Below, piece after piece: positions 43,123-56,086 of a stretch of DNA of 64,000 nucleotides; positions within the stretch are counted from its first letter, which is position 1, and each line of letters opens with the position of its first letter. The notes beneath the pieces were generated by a model. That model did no database searches, had not been told where the DNA came from, and saw nothing but the letters and a program-made list of their open reading frames with translations. The translations under genes were made by a program, and so were the position numbers. The stretch is from assembly GCF_963678635.1 (NCBI RefSeq), contig NC_087067.1:3855072-3919071 (forward strand). Direction: 5' to 3'. The DNA comes from Symsagittifera roscoffensis (Eukaryota > Xenacoelomorpha > Acoela > Convolutidae).

Positions 43123-46100
43123 TCGCCTTACCCCCGGAGCCTCCAACCCCCCAATCTCCAACACTGGGGGAGGGGTGCTGGAGGTTGATGAGAGTTGGGT
43201 TGTTTGGGTTGTAATAGTTGAGGAATGTAGATAATTTCGTGGAAGGTTGTTAAATTTTTTAAAAAAAATTTGTAAAAACTTTTTTTCTCGGCTTGTTTAG
43301 CAGTATTATAAAGTTTAGAATTATTTTAAAAAGTTGAAAACTGCTATGGGGAGATAAATTGCAGTTGTGAGGAGCCAGGGGTCTGGGGACGGTTAGGTAT
43401 GGGGAGGGTTAAGGGGGAGGATTAAGGGGGAGGGGCAGGCAAAAGGGTAAAGGGGAGAGTGTGTTTGGGGAATAAAAAGGCGGGGAACTGGGGACGAACA
43501 TTAGCGTATTTCACAAGGAAGGTGTTGAAAGTGTGCTGAATTTCGTTTTGAAAAAATTAGGTAATAGTGAGCAGGTTTAAATATCCAGTAAGTTATAAGA
43601 AAGTAGAAAAAGCTGAAATTTTTGCGGAAACTTTCCAATCAACTTAGACAGACTGTAATCCAATATAATCCATTATAATGTAATTTAAATGAATTATAAG
43701 TCATTTAATATCTGTGAAACTACTGGATTATAATGGTTCATAATCAATTGTGTGGTCCCAGAAGGTAAATATAGTAGATTATAATGTCATTTCCTTGACC
43801 ATGGAACTAGATTATAATTATTTATTATCCATGAAACCTCATTCAGGGTTTTTTTTTGATTACGTTTTTTTTTGGTTTGGGGTGATATGCGATGAATTCT
43901 TTCTCGCCCGCAGTTTTTGAATGAGAAACTTGTTTAATAGTTTCGCTTCAGCAGTGCTAGCAAATGTTTTTAGCAATGTTTTTAGCAGAAACAAAGCCAA
44001 AAAATTACATTTTTTTACTCAGAGTATCAAGGGTGAAAAAAATTATTATTTTTGATTTTTTGTTCATCGAACAATTTTGTATACAAAAGTTCAAGAAGGA
44101 TGAAAAAATTACCTGTGAGCTTTTATGAAATCTAAAAAAAATTTCAATCTGGAATTTTTAATCTAGAAAAATTTTGATAGGATAATGTTGTTGTTATATG
44201 AAAACAATAAGGGTTTACAGTTGTTTACAAAAGTCCGTGTCGTAAGAATGTTTGAGTAAATTTCAATCTGCTATCTTTATTAGTCAGATCTACAGCTTGT
44301 GTGGTCAAATAAACATCAGCACAGACCACGCTTGGCTGATATTTGATCAATCCTTGAAAAAATTAACAACCTTGTTTGATGTTTGACACGCCTGAGAGGC
44401 TGATCAATCTGATTTTGAGCCCTTTTATGTTTTTCCAAGCCTTGATGAGAGACAATTTAATGTTCCGACCGCTTGACCAAGTGGAACAGAGCTGTGGCTT
44501 CAGTGTCTCTTTTTTGTTTGCTATTTTTACTAACTCATTAAAGCTTTTAGCGGTCAAAAGGAGCACATTATTAAACTTTTATCAGGCATGACATGGATTC
44601 CAGAAAAGGTCAAAAAGTTATCCCAGTGTCAAGACAAAGTGGTCTAACTTACAAAAAAAAATTTTAAGAATTATATTTTTTCAGACCTGAAGTTTCAGAC
44701 TAAAAATCCAAAACAATTTTTTTAAAACATTTTAATAATATATGACTCTTATTGCTCTTTGATCACCTCAATCTGCTCTCTGTTTTAACTAAAAAATTGC
44801 TTAAATTTTTGGTATGAAAACTTGCGAGATGAAATCTGCTGTTCTTCTTGCAAATTAACCGACTGTCCTACATGTTCTAATTGCTGACCGGCCAATAAAC
44901 ATGTCAGATGTTATTGACCAGCGGGTGCTTTCGTTTTTTAAATTTTTTGATAGGAAATGAAAATCTTTCTTAAAGTCCTATTGTCGGGGACTTTTATGAA
45001 ACATATCAATTTTAAAAGAGTACGACCACCATATTTCAACTATAAAAGTTCCAAACTTTTGCCCACTTGTACGGGAAATTGAAGATAAACTAATTGATTT
45101 GCTATATGTTTTGCGTTGTACATTTTGTTAAAGTAAAATCTCTGTCACTTCAAAAATTGAAAGTAAAAGATTTGTAGAACAATTAAGTAAATAATTTGTT
45201 TTTGAAGTCTGAACTGTTAAAATTCAAAATATTCGACGGAACGGAAAATGATTTGAACAAGCGATCAAATACCGCAAAAATGAGAGATTTTAGAAGTCAA
45301 ACTTCAAAAAATTAGCTATTAGGAACTTCATTGCAGCTGAAATTTTTTTGTTGGTTTGAACGTTTGAAACTTGACACGCTTGATAGGCTCAGTATATTGA
45401 CATTGTGCACTTTCATAAATTGCCAATCTTTGAGGTGGAGGAAACTCAATTTTGAGACCACTTAACGAATGGGCAAGTAACTATGACGTGATGGTCTGAC
45501 TTTTTTCCAGAGATTTTAAACTACCCTCCAAGAAAACTCAGATTTGTTCAAAATAGGTTTTTTTCTAAAAACTCTCTCTGTTATGAAATTTCGGATTATA
45601 TAAATTGTTCGGGCAAAATTTGGTCTGCGTTCGCTTTTCATCTAAAAATTTCATCAGCTATTTTTTGACAGGCAAAAAACTTTTAAAATAACAATTAAAA
45701 TAAAATGAACCGACAATTGGGGCAAAAACCAATCGCCAGAAAACAAGGCGCGACATTTAAGCCAGCTTAAGCATAGCACTCAATAAATCCTAAGCATCCT
45801 ATTGCAATGAAAAAATCAAAATTCTTCTGAAATCCCGGGACAAATGGTGAATTCGATGTATCAATGAACCGAAACCAGGTGGATCAATTTCTTGGGCAGA
45901 AAGCAATTTTTTCCTCAATAAAACAAAATTTTTGCAAAAGTTAGAAATTACATGCATTTCTTCTGATCAAATTCATATTTTATTATCAGATTACTCCTCG
46001 ATTTTTTATTGAGTTTTTTTATTGTTCTGAGAAATCTGTAACACCTTATTTTACTAAACGCAAATTGAAAATAAAATCATCGTTTTTCACAAAATTTTGA

Positions 46101-46126
46101 AAGAACAAATGAGAGCAGTTGAACAG
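43123..46126. other. Gene-free stretch; G-rich tract and GATTATAA repeat
   Basis: 43370-43500 is G-rich simple sequence. 43650-43850 repeats GATTATAAT-type phrases and matches parts of 32100-32265 (TGTGGTCCCA / CGTAGTCCCA; CATGGAAC). The remainder to 46126 is AT-rich with no supported gene. Confidence 0.5.
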
Positions 46127-46496
46127 GTGGCCAGTCTTAAGCAGAATGGTCTAAGAGCAGAATGGGTCTAAGAGCAGAAAAACAGAAAATTATCATTTTT
46201 ATAAGCTTATGGGTAAATTAAGTATAGGAAATGACAATATTACTTAAGAAACAATAGTTTATGCATAATTTGAATAATTTATTTGAGATTTTTTTAAAAC
46301 TTAGCTTAAAAAACCTGATAAAATTATTCAATTCATGCATATTTTTTTCATTTTCTTGGTATTATTGACGATTATTATAATTATTTTATCAATTAGCCCG
46401 TATTAATCAATAAAAGTTTTTGTAAATATTATTTTAAGGTTTTTCTGCTCTTGGACCCATTCTGCTCTTGGACCATTCTGCTTTTTGCTCCGCCTC
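46127..46496. mobile_element. Inverted-terminal element, AGAGCAGAATGG family, copy 2
   Basis: The left end has GCAGAATGGTCTAAGAGCAG then AATGGGTCTAAGAGCAGAA. The right end is the inverse: TTCTGCTCTTGGACCCATTC then TGCTCTTGGACCATTCTGC. Each terminus is itself a tandem of a ~17-bp motif. It matches 5529-5875 in order and spacing. No target duplication was recognised. Confidence 0.78.
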
Positions 46497-46995
46497 CGAA
46501 TGCTTGAATATAATTTTAACTTACTTTCAGCCAATCAGAATTTAGTGTTCAAATCTCAAAGTAAATCGCAAAAATCTCAAAGTAAGAAAAAAAATCCAGG
46601 CCATTTAAGTTAACATTGACCGATTAGATAATAAGCAGATAAATTTTCAAGATTGAAAAATTCTTATGATTTTTAACTCATTAATCTTGATGATTATCTG
46701 AATAGTATTGCGGTTGTAACCTGCAATTTGTAATATTTTTTATTATTTTCAACTGATTTAATACGTTTTCTGTTAATATTGACTTCGATTTTGATTGGTT
46801 GAAATTTTTCAAGAATTTGGTCATTCAAGCCTGAGAACCCTCCCCTTCAAATCGGCTATGGAAAGCTATTGCTTAGACTGCAAACAAAAATGAAACATTT
46901 TGATTTTAAAAAGTCCCAAAATTAGCTATTGGTGGCTCCTCTTCAACAAAAAAAAGTTTTGCATGATTTTTGAATCAAATAGTAATTCTTAAGTT

Positions 46996-47134
46996 GACCA
47001 CTCGGATCTTGTTAACTATCCCCCCCCTACAAAGAAAAAAATGAACAGATAAACGTATAAGAATTTTGTACTTTGTGGACTATATCCCCCTATTGCAATA
47101 GGGCGGGGAAATAGTTAACAAGATCCGACCACTC
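46996..47134. mobile_element. Very short MITE (123 bp) with perfect 8-bp TSD
   Basis: The element spans 47004-47126, with inverted ends GGATCTTGTTAACTATCCCC and GGGAAATAGTTAACAAGATCC. It is flanked by identical 8-bp GACCACTC (46996-47003 and 47127-47134). The interior of about 75 bp has no coding capacity. hAT-like by target size. Confidence 0.9.
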
Positions 47135-49879
47135 AATTGACCACTGAATTTGGCAAGCTTAGATGAGGGAAAAACTCATTGTTCCTTGCACTTCACGAAG
47201 TAAAAAGGAGCGATGACGCCACACCATGTTTCTTAATTCCTACATGAAACCTAAAAGGGGTCAGAAAAGCATCTTATTGAAGTTTTCTCGGCCGTGATTC
47301 TTTTTTCAGAATTATTTTTATTAAAAAAAAAGTTTCAGTGCTGAGAAAAACTGGTCAGAACAATTAGTTTTTCAGGCTGAGGGTTTTTCAGACTGTGATT
47401 TCACGACTAAAAATCCAATACAAAATTTTTGGTAATTGATTTTCCAGCAGTTCAATCTGCTCTCTCTATTTAAAAAAGTATATTTTTACTTTTGTCTATT
47501 CTGTTATGAACAGTTGCGAGATCAAAAAAATATGAGCTTTTTGTACCACAACCACCTACTTGAATATATTTATTTATACATTTTTCTTTAATTCCTGATT
47601 CAAAAAAACTTATAGCTATTTAGTGACTGACTAAAATATTTGTTATTTGGTTTTTGTTCGGAGCGATATTTTTTGCTTGGAGACAGTTTTGGAAAACACC
47701 AAAATATAAAGTGTACGACTAATTTTCGAATCAAAACTTCAAAACTTTAGCACAACTTAGACGAAAACCATGTCTAAATTTGATTGATTTTCATTACCTT
47801 AGTAATGTATGTAGTATCAATACCAGAAAAAAAATCTGCGTTAAAAAACGACAAATGTTTCTGCGTTTCTTTGCTAAGTACAGCAACTTAACTAAAACAT
47901 GAGTTATAACAAAATTTTATATAATTTACCTGCGGAATGGTGGAATGGTTTCATACAAATTTAGTTGATAACGTGGAAGTAAAAACTTTTTTTTAAAGTT
48001 GAATAAAGTGGAACAAAATGGGAAACAAATATGAATTAGATCTGCATATCAAATAAGAAATATTTTTTAGTGCAGAACAACAATAAGTTGACCACAAAAA
48101 TTTCTACAAATTCGCTGTTTTTTGAAATTTTAGAAAACTTTTGATATACAATGAAAAAGAAACTTGGCCTATGAAATGAAAACTTGCCGAACACCGTATT
48201 TTTGAAGCATACTTGAGATTTTACAAATTGAAGTTACCTAATGTTGAAAATTATTTATTTATGATCGTAATTGGTTGGACAACTATTTATGATGTTTTTT
48301 AGTCTATTTAAGTTGTTTATTTTATCTCAAAGTTTTCTCATCGAAATTATCAAGAGTTTTTGAAAATATAATATCAAACTTTTCCCATGTTTTGAATTTT
48401 TGGCTGATCGCATAAAATTGTTTGCCGTATTGATAACTTGTAACCATTGGAAACGCTTAGCTAAACACAGACTGTTTAGAAGCAAAAAAAAATTTACTAA
48501 AAATTTCAGAAAGCATTTATCTGAGAAGTTTCTTTCATGTTGAAATCAAGCGTTTTTAGCCAATCTTTATTGATATTTTGGTTTGTCAGAATTAGCGTTT
48601 CGTCTCATATTTATTTTTTTTGGACTTCTGCCATCATGGCCTCGAACAGGTTTCTGGGTTTCAGAGACGTAATAATTGCTTAAGTATTTAAGCTTGATAT
48701 GCAAAGTAGAGATATAAAATGGAGCCTTTTGATTTTTTGAAAAACGAAACTAATATACTTTTCATAGATTTTGCTATTTTTTGCTTCGTCAACAAAAATG
48801 AATTGAAATTATTCAATGCAGATAAGAAGGCTGATTTAGAATTTAACAGCATTGAAGACTGATTTAAAATTTAAAAACGGATCTGCTTTTGGTACTTATC
48901 TTTTTCGCACTGTCTGTCAGACGCGCAATTTGGGAATGGAGTGTTTATTTTGCAATCAGTGTTTCTCCAATGAATTTGAAAAAGATTTCTTGTCAAGTCT
49001 ATCGCACTGGTGGCAGAGACGCTTTGTTTGGTTCCAGCTACTTGTTAATCTGTCCGAATATGGCGAGGATTTATGTTCTTAGGAGTTTTTTCTCTTTTTT
49101 TTCCACGCACAATCAGGTAACACAAATAATTATTGTAATAACGAGATATTCCACATAAAGCTAATTTGAAATATCATTCAGGCAAAAAAAAATTTTTAAA
49201 AATTCAAAAATTTTTCCAAGTGTCGAGACAAATTACTTGGAAGTTTTTGATTTTAAGTCTAATTTCGATGGAATTAAGCTAGGTAGTAGTTCTTATAATT
49301 GATAATTTTCAAATTGATTATTTTTTATGATTCAACTGGGGTCATAAAAAATAGCTTATTATCTATTATATACAGTTTTTGAAAAACTATAGCTTCCTCT
49401 AAAAATTTGATTTACAAAAAGTAAAAACATGATGTTTTGCTCCAGTTTATCATCTGGTTTTAGGCTTTCTCTCATGATTTTTTGTCCTCTGTACCTTCAG
49501 CAGATTAGCGATCTTCCTCGAAGTGTTAGCTGTCTTTGATGCCAAGCCGAGCCAATATCAATTTGTTTGGAGCCATGTCTTATCCATTTGATTTTTTGTT
49601 TTCGTTTTCATAACCATTTTTTTAAAGTAAAACATGATTTATTTGTTGGCGTAAAGACCGGGCCCTTTTACCGCTCTCTTTTGTAGGTGACGGCTTCTCA
49701 ACGATGTAAAAAGACTTTCCAAGTACTATTAAACAATTTCTATAGACTCTACTTGTCAACCAAAGAAAACCGCTGAGAAGTTGATAAAAAAAGTTCGATC
49801 GGTAATGGGCGCCGTCTAGCTCGAGTAAAAAATGACGCGCAAAACTCGAATCATTGATAAGGATACTATTAGTTTGATG
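47135..49879. other. Gene-free AT-rich stretch with one dispersed-repeat copy
   Basis: No supported gene. 49105-49260 carries the CCACGCACAATCAGGTAACA dispersed repeat, related to 37850-38010 and, inverted, to 3540-3660. Short open frames near 48850-49160 overlap each other and show no family resemblance. Confidence 0.45.
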
Positions 49880-50130
49880 ATAAATTTTAAATGCATCCTA
49901 TTGTTCATTATATTGTGGTTTATTGGAAAAATCATTGATATAAAATAGAAGAACCAGGGCACCCAAAACAGAACCTTGAGATAACCCCCCATAAAGTTTT
50001 TCTGTTGTTTAACATTTTTTTGAATGAAAAAATACCATTTTTTATTGCTGATGTGTGATTTCAGTAAGTTAAGAAGGACGCCTCTCAGTCAGTAAAAGTG
50101 GCACTTATGAATAACATTTCGCTTGAACTT
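49880..50130 (-). pseudogene. LINE reverse transcriptase fragment
   Basis: On the minus strand the frames give LLNLLKSHISNKKWYF and, after a shift, GGLSQGSVLGALVLLFYIND. This is the G-x-P-Q-G-S-x-L-G-P-x-L-F-x-x-Y-I-N-D block with P changed to S and another P to A. The following YADD block is not recognisable. It is a short relic. Confidence 0.7.
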
Positions 50131-50580
50131 TTCCTTAGTGTTTTACTCTCCATACTTTTAATACGTCGACACGTGATGATTCACCTTAGAGAAGTAATTT
50201 TTCTAGCTGCATGTCATAAATTCAAGTACGTTTTTTTTTGGTTAGAAGACTTTTTGCAATAACTCATCAAAAAGGTGAGTCATAATTTTCATTTTTTAAA
50301 TAATTGTTTTAGAAAAAGGATTTTTTAAGGATGACTGAATGTTCAGTTTGATTGTTTTCTACCTTTCTGATTTTGTGGCGACGATTTTGGCGTTGTTCCA
50401 AAAAATTAGCTAGTATATTTGAGACCACGTCTAGGCCATCTCGTGGTGGTCCTGTATATGTCAAGCAATTGTGCTGGTCTAGCTAAGTGCACATCAAAAA
50501 CATATTTAAACAGGATTTTTATGCTACTTGCATCTGTCTTTCAGTTGTACCATCAAAAAAAATCCAGCATAAATTGCAGT
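50131..50580. other. Gene-free stretch
   Basis: Nothing recognised between the reverse transcriptase relic and the 22-bp tandem repeat. Confidence 0.4.
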
Positions 50581-50755
50581 TATGATTTTGTTTCGACTGT
50601 GCTCGACTTATGATTCGACTGTGCTCGACCTATGATTGGACTGTGCTCGTACTATGTTTTGACTTTATTCGATCTATGTTTCGACTGTGCTCTACCTATG
50701 TTTTGACTTTCTCGGCCGAAATTGGGTGTGATTCGACTATTGTGTCGACCTATGG
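50581..50755. repeat. 22-bp imperfect tandem repeat, about 6-7 units
   Basis: The unit TATGATTCGACTGTGCTCGACC recurs with variants (TATGATTGGACTGTGCTCG; TATGTTTTGACTTTATTCGAT; TATGTTTCGACTGTGCTCTAC). Confidence 0.88.
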
Positions 50756-51879
50756 AGTTTCAGTCGCAAAACTGCAAGTCCTCGATCCGGGTCACAGAAA
50801 CAACAATCAGAATATTAACCGCAGTTAAAAATGGATCAGTATCTTTTTTTCATGCGATTATGTTTATGTGTATATCGTCTTTTTTTTCGAAAATCGCCTC
50901 AAGCATTTTAAAGTTTTGACAATGTATACGAATTAATTACTTTTCAGACATAACGAAAAATAACTAATATAGATTAGATTATTGTTTGTTGTATCGCCTT
51001 TGGGTGATTTTTTACAATATGGTTTCGTTTTGAACGCAGTTGATTACCAAAAAAGACAAATAATTATTTACAAGTTTCAAATTGTTTTTTAAGTGCCACT
51101 ACAAATCATATGTACAAGCTACAATAGTGAACAAATCTTACATGGTTAGATTGGTAATAAGAGCCGTAGTTGATTTGTCTTTAGATTACAATTCTTACTT
51201 TTTACACCAAAAAGCAGCAAGTACTGGCTAATTTTAACCAGCTTGGTATAGACTTTAAGTGGCGCCTGCAATTTTCTGGCGTATAAATCGGCTCAAGTCA
51301 AAATATATACACTCGCAAATTATATACCTTTCGTTATTTTACATATTAATGGTGGCCAATTAATTTCAAATACAATCAGAAACTAGCCGGATCTAAAGAA
51401 ATTATAAGTAAATTCAAATAGAAAAAAGTCGGTTGGTCAAATCAAATTAATATAATTTTATATATTTTCGATTCCAAAATCCCGACAAACAGCATGTTAA
51501 AAAATGGTTAATTACAGGTTACCATTTAATCAGCTTTAAGCAAAAAATTATATTTTATTCATTTTGGCAATCTATCTGAAATTATTACAATGCTTAATCA
51601 TCCTTATTGAGTGAGACCATAGAAAGAATATTTACAAAATCATCATAAATACAAAAGCAAAAGCCTGCCAACCCGTTTCTGGTGAGTCATCGCTTGTTTT
51701 TATAAATAATTTTTACTCATTCTGTCCAATTTTGCCAGTCATGAAAAAAGACCAGGAAAAAAAGGATATGAAAATAAGACTGAATGACCCGACTGCCTCT
51801 CAATCCATGTCGAATAGTTTTTGGCAGAAGTACAAATTGAAAAATTTTTATTTTGGACAATATCAAAGATCAGGTGTGA
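50756..51879. other. Gene-free AT-rich stretch
   Basis: No gene, RNA or element recognised. Confidence 0.45.
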
Positions 51880-52240
51880 AAATTTGAATCGTACTAATTT
51901 GATACGACCAATTAGATAGCCTCAATTCAATTTGAAACCATTTTTTTGTGCGGGATAATTCGCCTCACATAAACAATTCGCGCTACCTACGCTGTCAGGA
52001 TAATGGATAAATTCATCACAAAAGTCCAAAGCATTGCCAAATTGGCAATCTTCAAACTCCTATAACTTTGCAAAAAGCGATTGGAGGTAAAATATATTTT
52101 TTTAAATTTGTTTATTGGGGAGTCAAAATCTTCATCAATCTTTTTTTCGAACAATTTAAGTCGGAAAAAAGAACTGAACCAGTCAAAATTAACGTAGAGT
52201 TTTTTCCTCGTGGGGTGGTAGTGGGCTAAAAAAAATGTCT
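51880..52240 (-). mobile_element. Twin-hairpin dispersed repeat, diverged internal part
   Basis: In reverse it carries the family blocks CAATTCGCGC, AAATTGGCAATCTTCAAACT and ATAACTTTGCAAAAAGCGAT. Both hairpin ends are absent. Confidence 0.55.
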
Positions 52241-53819
52241 CCATATCCCCTTCAATGTATCGAAAAGGTAACTTTCCTCCAAATATTGAAGCAGGATGCA
52301 GCGCCGTTGTTGCCTTGTGCAATAAACACAAAGATTAAATTGAAACTTTCCAAAAATTGATCATTTTGTAAGCATTTAAAGTTTATTATTATTTTCAGAT
52401 TTTTCAAAATTAGACTGGTTTCTTAGAGTTATCATTTCCTAAAACTTTTTGATATTAATCTAGTTGGATTTTTCTTTTTTATTACCTCATATTATTTGAA
52501 TCATATACACAAATTTAAAAAATTGTCGCAAAAGTTTATGCCACGAACACAGAAAGCTGTCAATAAGAGTAAACAGAGCTAATTGTGAAATTTTTAAAAA
52601 AAAATTGTGAATGTTTTTAAATATTTTTGCTTTGAAATGATAGCAACAAAAATAATTCACGCAAAAAATTTCAGGTTTCACATCTAATTGCGGTCAAAAA
52701 GTAATCAATTTCATGAAAAGTTTGTTTTAATCCAATTTGGGAGCAATGTGATCTCTGTTTGTTCATTTTGTATTTAAAATTGCTGAAACTGAAAAACCAA
52801 AAGAATTGGTTAAAAAATTATTGTTTTTAAATTGTTTTCATTGAAAACAACAAATTAACAGTTTGAAAGAAGATTGCTTGCATCACGGTCGAACCTTGCT
52901 TGTCTTTTAAATTTTCATTTCTTGTTTTTTAAAATAAACAACACAAAAAATTGTAATAAGATTCAAGTTCTTCTACAGCTTTTTCCAGCAATATCAGGTA
53001 CAAATAAATCAATTTGCTCGTATTTGGGGATTGCAAAAATCCTTGGAAAATTGGAACAACATTTCTGTGAAAGTTGGCTTGTTTCAGAGCAAAGTCTCGC
53101 TTTTCAAAAATGAAAAAAAATGATTTTGAAACTACAATTATAGGAAACTATACACAAATGTAAAATGGTCTAAAATTTGTTTGCCAAATACCATTAACCT
53201 TAGTTCGAGTTGTTTTAAAAGCAAATCAATTTTCGACATGAAACACTTGTATAGTATGCATTTTAACTTTTTTTCAATAATCGGATTAATACCCTATAAA
53301 TCAATCATAAAAAACATTGGATCAACCGTACAACTCCCCCACCACCAATCAAATTGGGAGAGATAAAATACCGGTTTTTCATAAAGTGATTTCGAGGGCA
53401 AAAAAAAGTTGGTCGAGTTTGTCAAAAAAACCAATTGATACCAAATTACGACTAATTTCTACGCTTTAACAGGATCAAATAGCTATTCAGCTTAAAACGT
53501 TTTATCCAGTCAGATATTCAGCGCTTGTTTGAAAGGAAAGTTTAATGCAGAAAAAGATTTCGGGAAGGACAATCTTTGGTATGTCACTTTGATCCAAAAC
53601 ATGTGAGCAAGATTGCACGGTTGATTCAAAAAGTTTTGATATGCAATGAACTTTATACTTTTATTGTATTAACGAAGTTTTGTCTTAAGCAATACATTTT
53701 GTTAGCGCTCGCTTTTTGTTCAAAATGCTAGTTTTGCAAAAAAAAACAAGTGTAAACTTCGTTTTATTGGAGCCATCTTATTTATTTTCCGTCGAAACTC
53801 CTGTCACTTATATTGTGCA
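52241..53819. other. Gene-free AT-rich stretch
   Basis: Several short open frames overlap on both strands without motif support. No element recognised. Confidence 0.45.
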
Positions 53820-54133
53820 TATAGCTAGGTTTTAAAAACACCAAATAGCGTGCATCAATTCAATTTGAAACGATACCTTAGAGGGATTGAATCTCCGCTT
53901 GCGCCTTAAAAGTCAGAAATATATCGTGCGTTCATTGTTTCAAATTGGACAAATTGGCAATCTTCAAAACCCGAAAACTTAACAAAAAACGATCACACAA
54001 GAAAAATATTATTTTAAAAAATGAAATATCTTTTTAAGTTTGAGCTCAGGCTTTTAATACCCTTCAAGTGATAAAAATAATCAAAATAATAGGCTAAAAT
54101 TCCTAGTTAAAAATCAAAATTTGTCAAGTTCGA
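53820..54133 (-). mobile_element. Twin-hairpin dispersed repeat, partial inverted copy
   Basis: Contains GATTGAATCTCCGCTTGCG (compare CGTAAGCGGAGATTTAATCC in reverse), AAATTGGCAATCTTCAAAAC and ACAAAAAACGATCACA. The copy merges into the duplicated unit that starts at 54136. Confidence 0.65.
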
Positions 54134-54135
54134 GA

Positions 54136-54394
54136 AAAACCCTCTAAGCACAAAAATTCCATTTTTATGACAAAAAGCTTTCCAGAAGATTACCTGACCG
54201 CTCTAAAAAATGGCCCATTTTTGAAATTAAAATGTAAATATGTAATGACAAAATATAAAATTGTTTTTTTTTTTGATTTACTGCATGCATTTTTGGAATG
54301 ATTTTCAGTCAAACAGTTAACAGTTTTCATGTTTTTCTGCTTTGCAATCACATCCCATCCTCCCCCACCCCCTCCTTCGCCCCGCCCACTAAAG
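54136..54394. repeat. 259-bp unit, direct copy 1 of a direct/inverted/direct structure
   Basis: Starts AAAACCCTCTAAGCACAAAA and ends CGCCCCGCCCACTAAAG. It is repeated with only a few differences at 54523-54781. Its inner part (54248-54377) is also inverted at 54392-54522. Confidence 0.93.
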
Positions 54395-54522
54395 GAGGGG
54401 GTGGGGGAGGATGGGATGTGATTGCAAAGCAGAAAAACATGAAAACTGTTAACTGTTTGACTGAAAATCATTCCAAAAATGCATGCAGTAAATCAAAAAA
54501 AAAAAACAATTTTATATTTTGT
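54248..54522. repeat. Long near-perfect palindrome, ~130-bp arms, 14-nt loop
   Basis: Left arm 54248-54377, right arm 54392-54522, loop CGCCCCGCCCACTA. The arms differ essentially only in homopolymer length. Such a hairpin is strongly self-pairing and usually unstable in cloning and replication. The mirrored minus and plus open frames across it encode the same peptide and are a side effect. Confidence 0.93.
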
Positions 54523-54781
54523 AAAACCCTCTAAGCACAAAAATTCCATTTTTATGACAAAAAGCTTTCCAAAAGATTACCTGACCGCTCTAAAAAATGG
54601 CCCATTTTTGAAATTAAAATGTAAATATGTAATGACAAAATATAAAATTGTTTTTTTTTTTTATTTACTGCATGCATTTTTGGAATGATTTTCAGTCAAA
54701 CAGTTAACAGTTTTCATGTTTTTCTGCTTTGCAATCACATCCCATCCTCCCCCACCCCCTCCTTCGCCCCGCCCACTAAAG
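54523..54781. repeat. 259-bp unit, direct copy 2
   Basis: Near-identical to 54136-54394 (for example CCAAAAGATT against CCAGAAGATT, and a changed T-run). It is followed by TAGTAGTAGACTC, with no second inverted arm. Confidence 0.93.
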
Positions 54782-55664
54782 TAGTAGTAGACTCTTTGAC
54801 CAGTTAAAATGCAAGTGAATGAAACAACAAGAACACTCTAAATTGCAAGAGCCGTTATATTTAAGAAAATGAAACAAACTTTAAGACAAAAAAACTGGCT
54901 CGTTTGGCAAAAATATCCGAACAAAAAACAGCTTTTGGTTTACAGTTGTGTCTATTTGTTAATCTATCCATTACAAATTGACTCAACAAAAAATTGCAAA
55001 CAAGCAAACACTTTTCGATTTGCAAATGGTGCTCATTATTTAACGAGACACCAGTTATTTTTTAGTTACGTTGTCTGAGATGGAAAATGAATCATTGGCG
55101 TGAATTTATCTTAAAATTGCCATTGAAAATGTGTTCCAAACGTTTTACCATCATATTTTTGTAACACGTCCAACTTGGCTAAACTAACCTTCAAAGCAAA
55201 ACGTTTAACTAGAAAAGATACTTTTCAGTTTTGTTTTCTGGAAACACTTTGGTGACAGCATTTTTATTAATTCAAAAAAATTGAGGATATTCCCAGGCCT
55301 TGAATTGTCGACTTGCTTGATTGGAAAATTTTGTCTGTTTATGTACATTTTGTGCTAGCTTTCGAAAAAAATGAATATTAAATATACTGGGGGTGTTATT
55401 TTTTCAGTCCGAATCTTCAAAAAAAGGCAGCATATGGGCATCGATTTGGCAATCTTCAGATTGCCAAGCGAATATGCTTGCATTAGACTAAAAAGTTAAA
55501 GACACCTCTGCTTGATAGTTTGAATATGAAACTTATGTATGCACCGTAAATTATCCGCACTCATAATATAATCGTTTCAAATTGAATTTAAGCCAAATAT
55601 AAATAATCAAATGTTAGCATTATTGTTAGCATTTCCAGTTACAAAAAAAAACAACTGCATTCGA
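54782..55664. other. Gene-free AT-rich stretch
   Basis: No supported gene. Parts of 55440-55640 (ATTTGGCAATCTTCAGATTG; AATATAATCGTTTCAAATTG) may be a worn piece of the twin-hairpin repeat. Confidence 0.4.
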
Positions 55665-55735
55665 GGCCAGTTACGGGGCAGTCGAAACATTGAGGGCTTC
55701 GCCCTGATACACGAGCAGTCATTGTACAATATTGG
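55665..55735 (+). mobile_element. Twin-hairpin dispersed repeat, 3' end only
   Basis: GGGCAGTCGAAACATTGAGGG then CTTCGCCCTGATACACGAGC. Only the 3' hairpin end is present. Confidence 0.7.
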
Positions 55736-56086
55736 AGAGTAGTACTATTATATAATTGCTTTTTCTGGATTGGTTGGTTAGAGAAATCAGTTCTGTTACA
55801 ATAATACGACGACAGAAAAACTGTACTGCATCATTAGTATGCAGATGGTTTTTTATAGCTGATCAGACAATCAATTTGCGTAAAAAAAGTAGTTCGGTCC
55901 CAATGCTCTTGCTTTACCACTGCTGCTTTTGGCACTTTGCAGTGTAAATACAAAAAAAAACTTAAGAAATAACTATTTGTTTGAACTCTGTAATGTCAAT
56001 CCGGCTCAGGATAGTGTTCGCGTTGCTTCAGAAAAAAATGAAGCTTTCAAAAAACCACACGCTCGTTAAAGTGCAAAGTAAAACAA

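Noticed and set aside
54190-54534. Two near-identical proteins on opposite strands
   Set aside because: They arise from the arms of the palindrome at 54248-54522.
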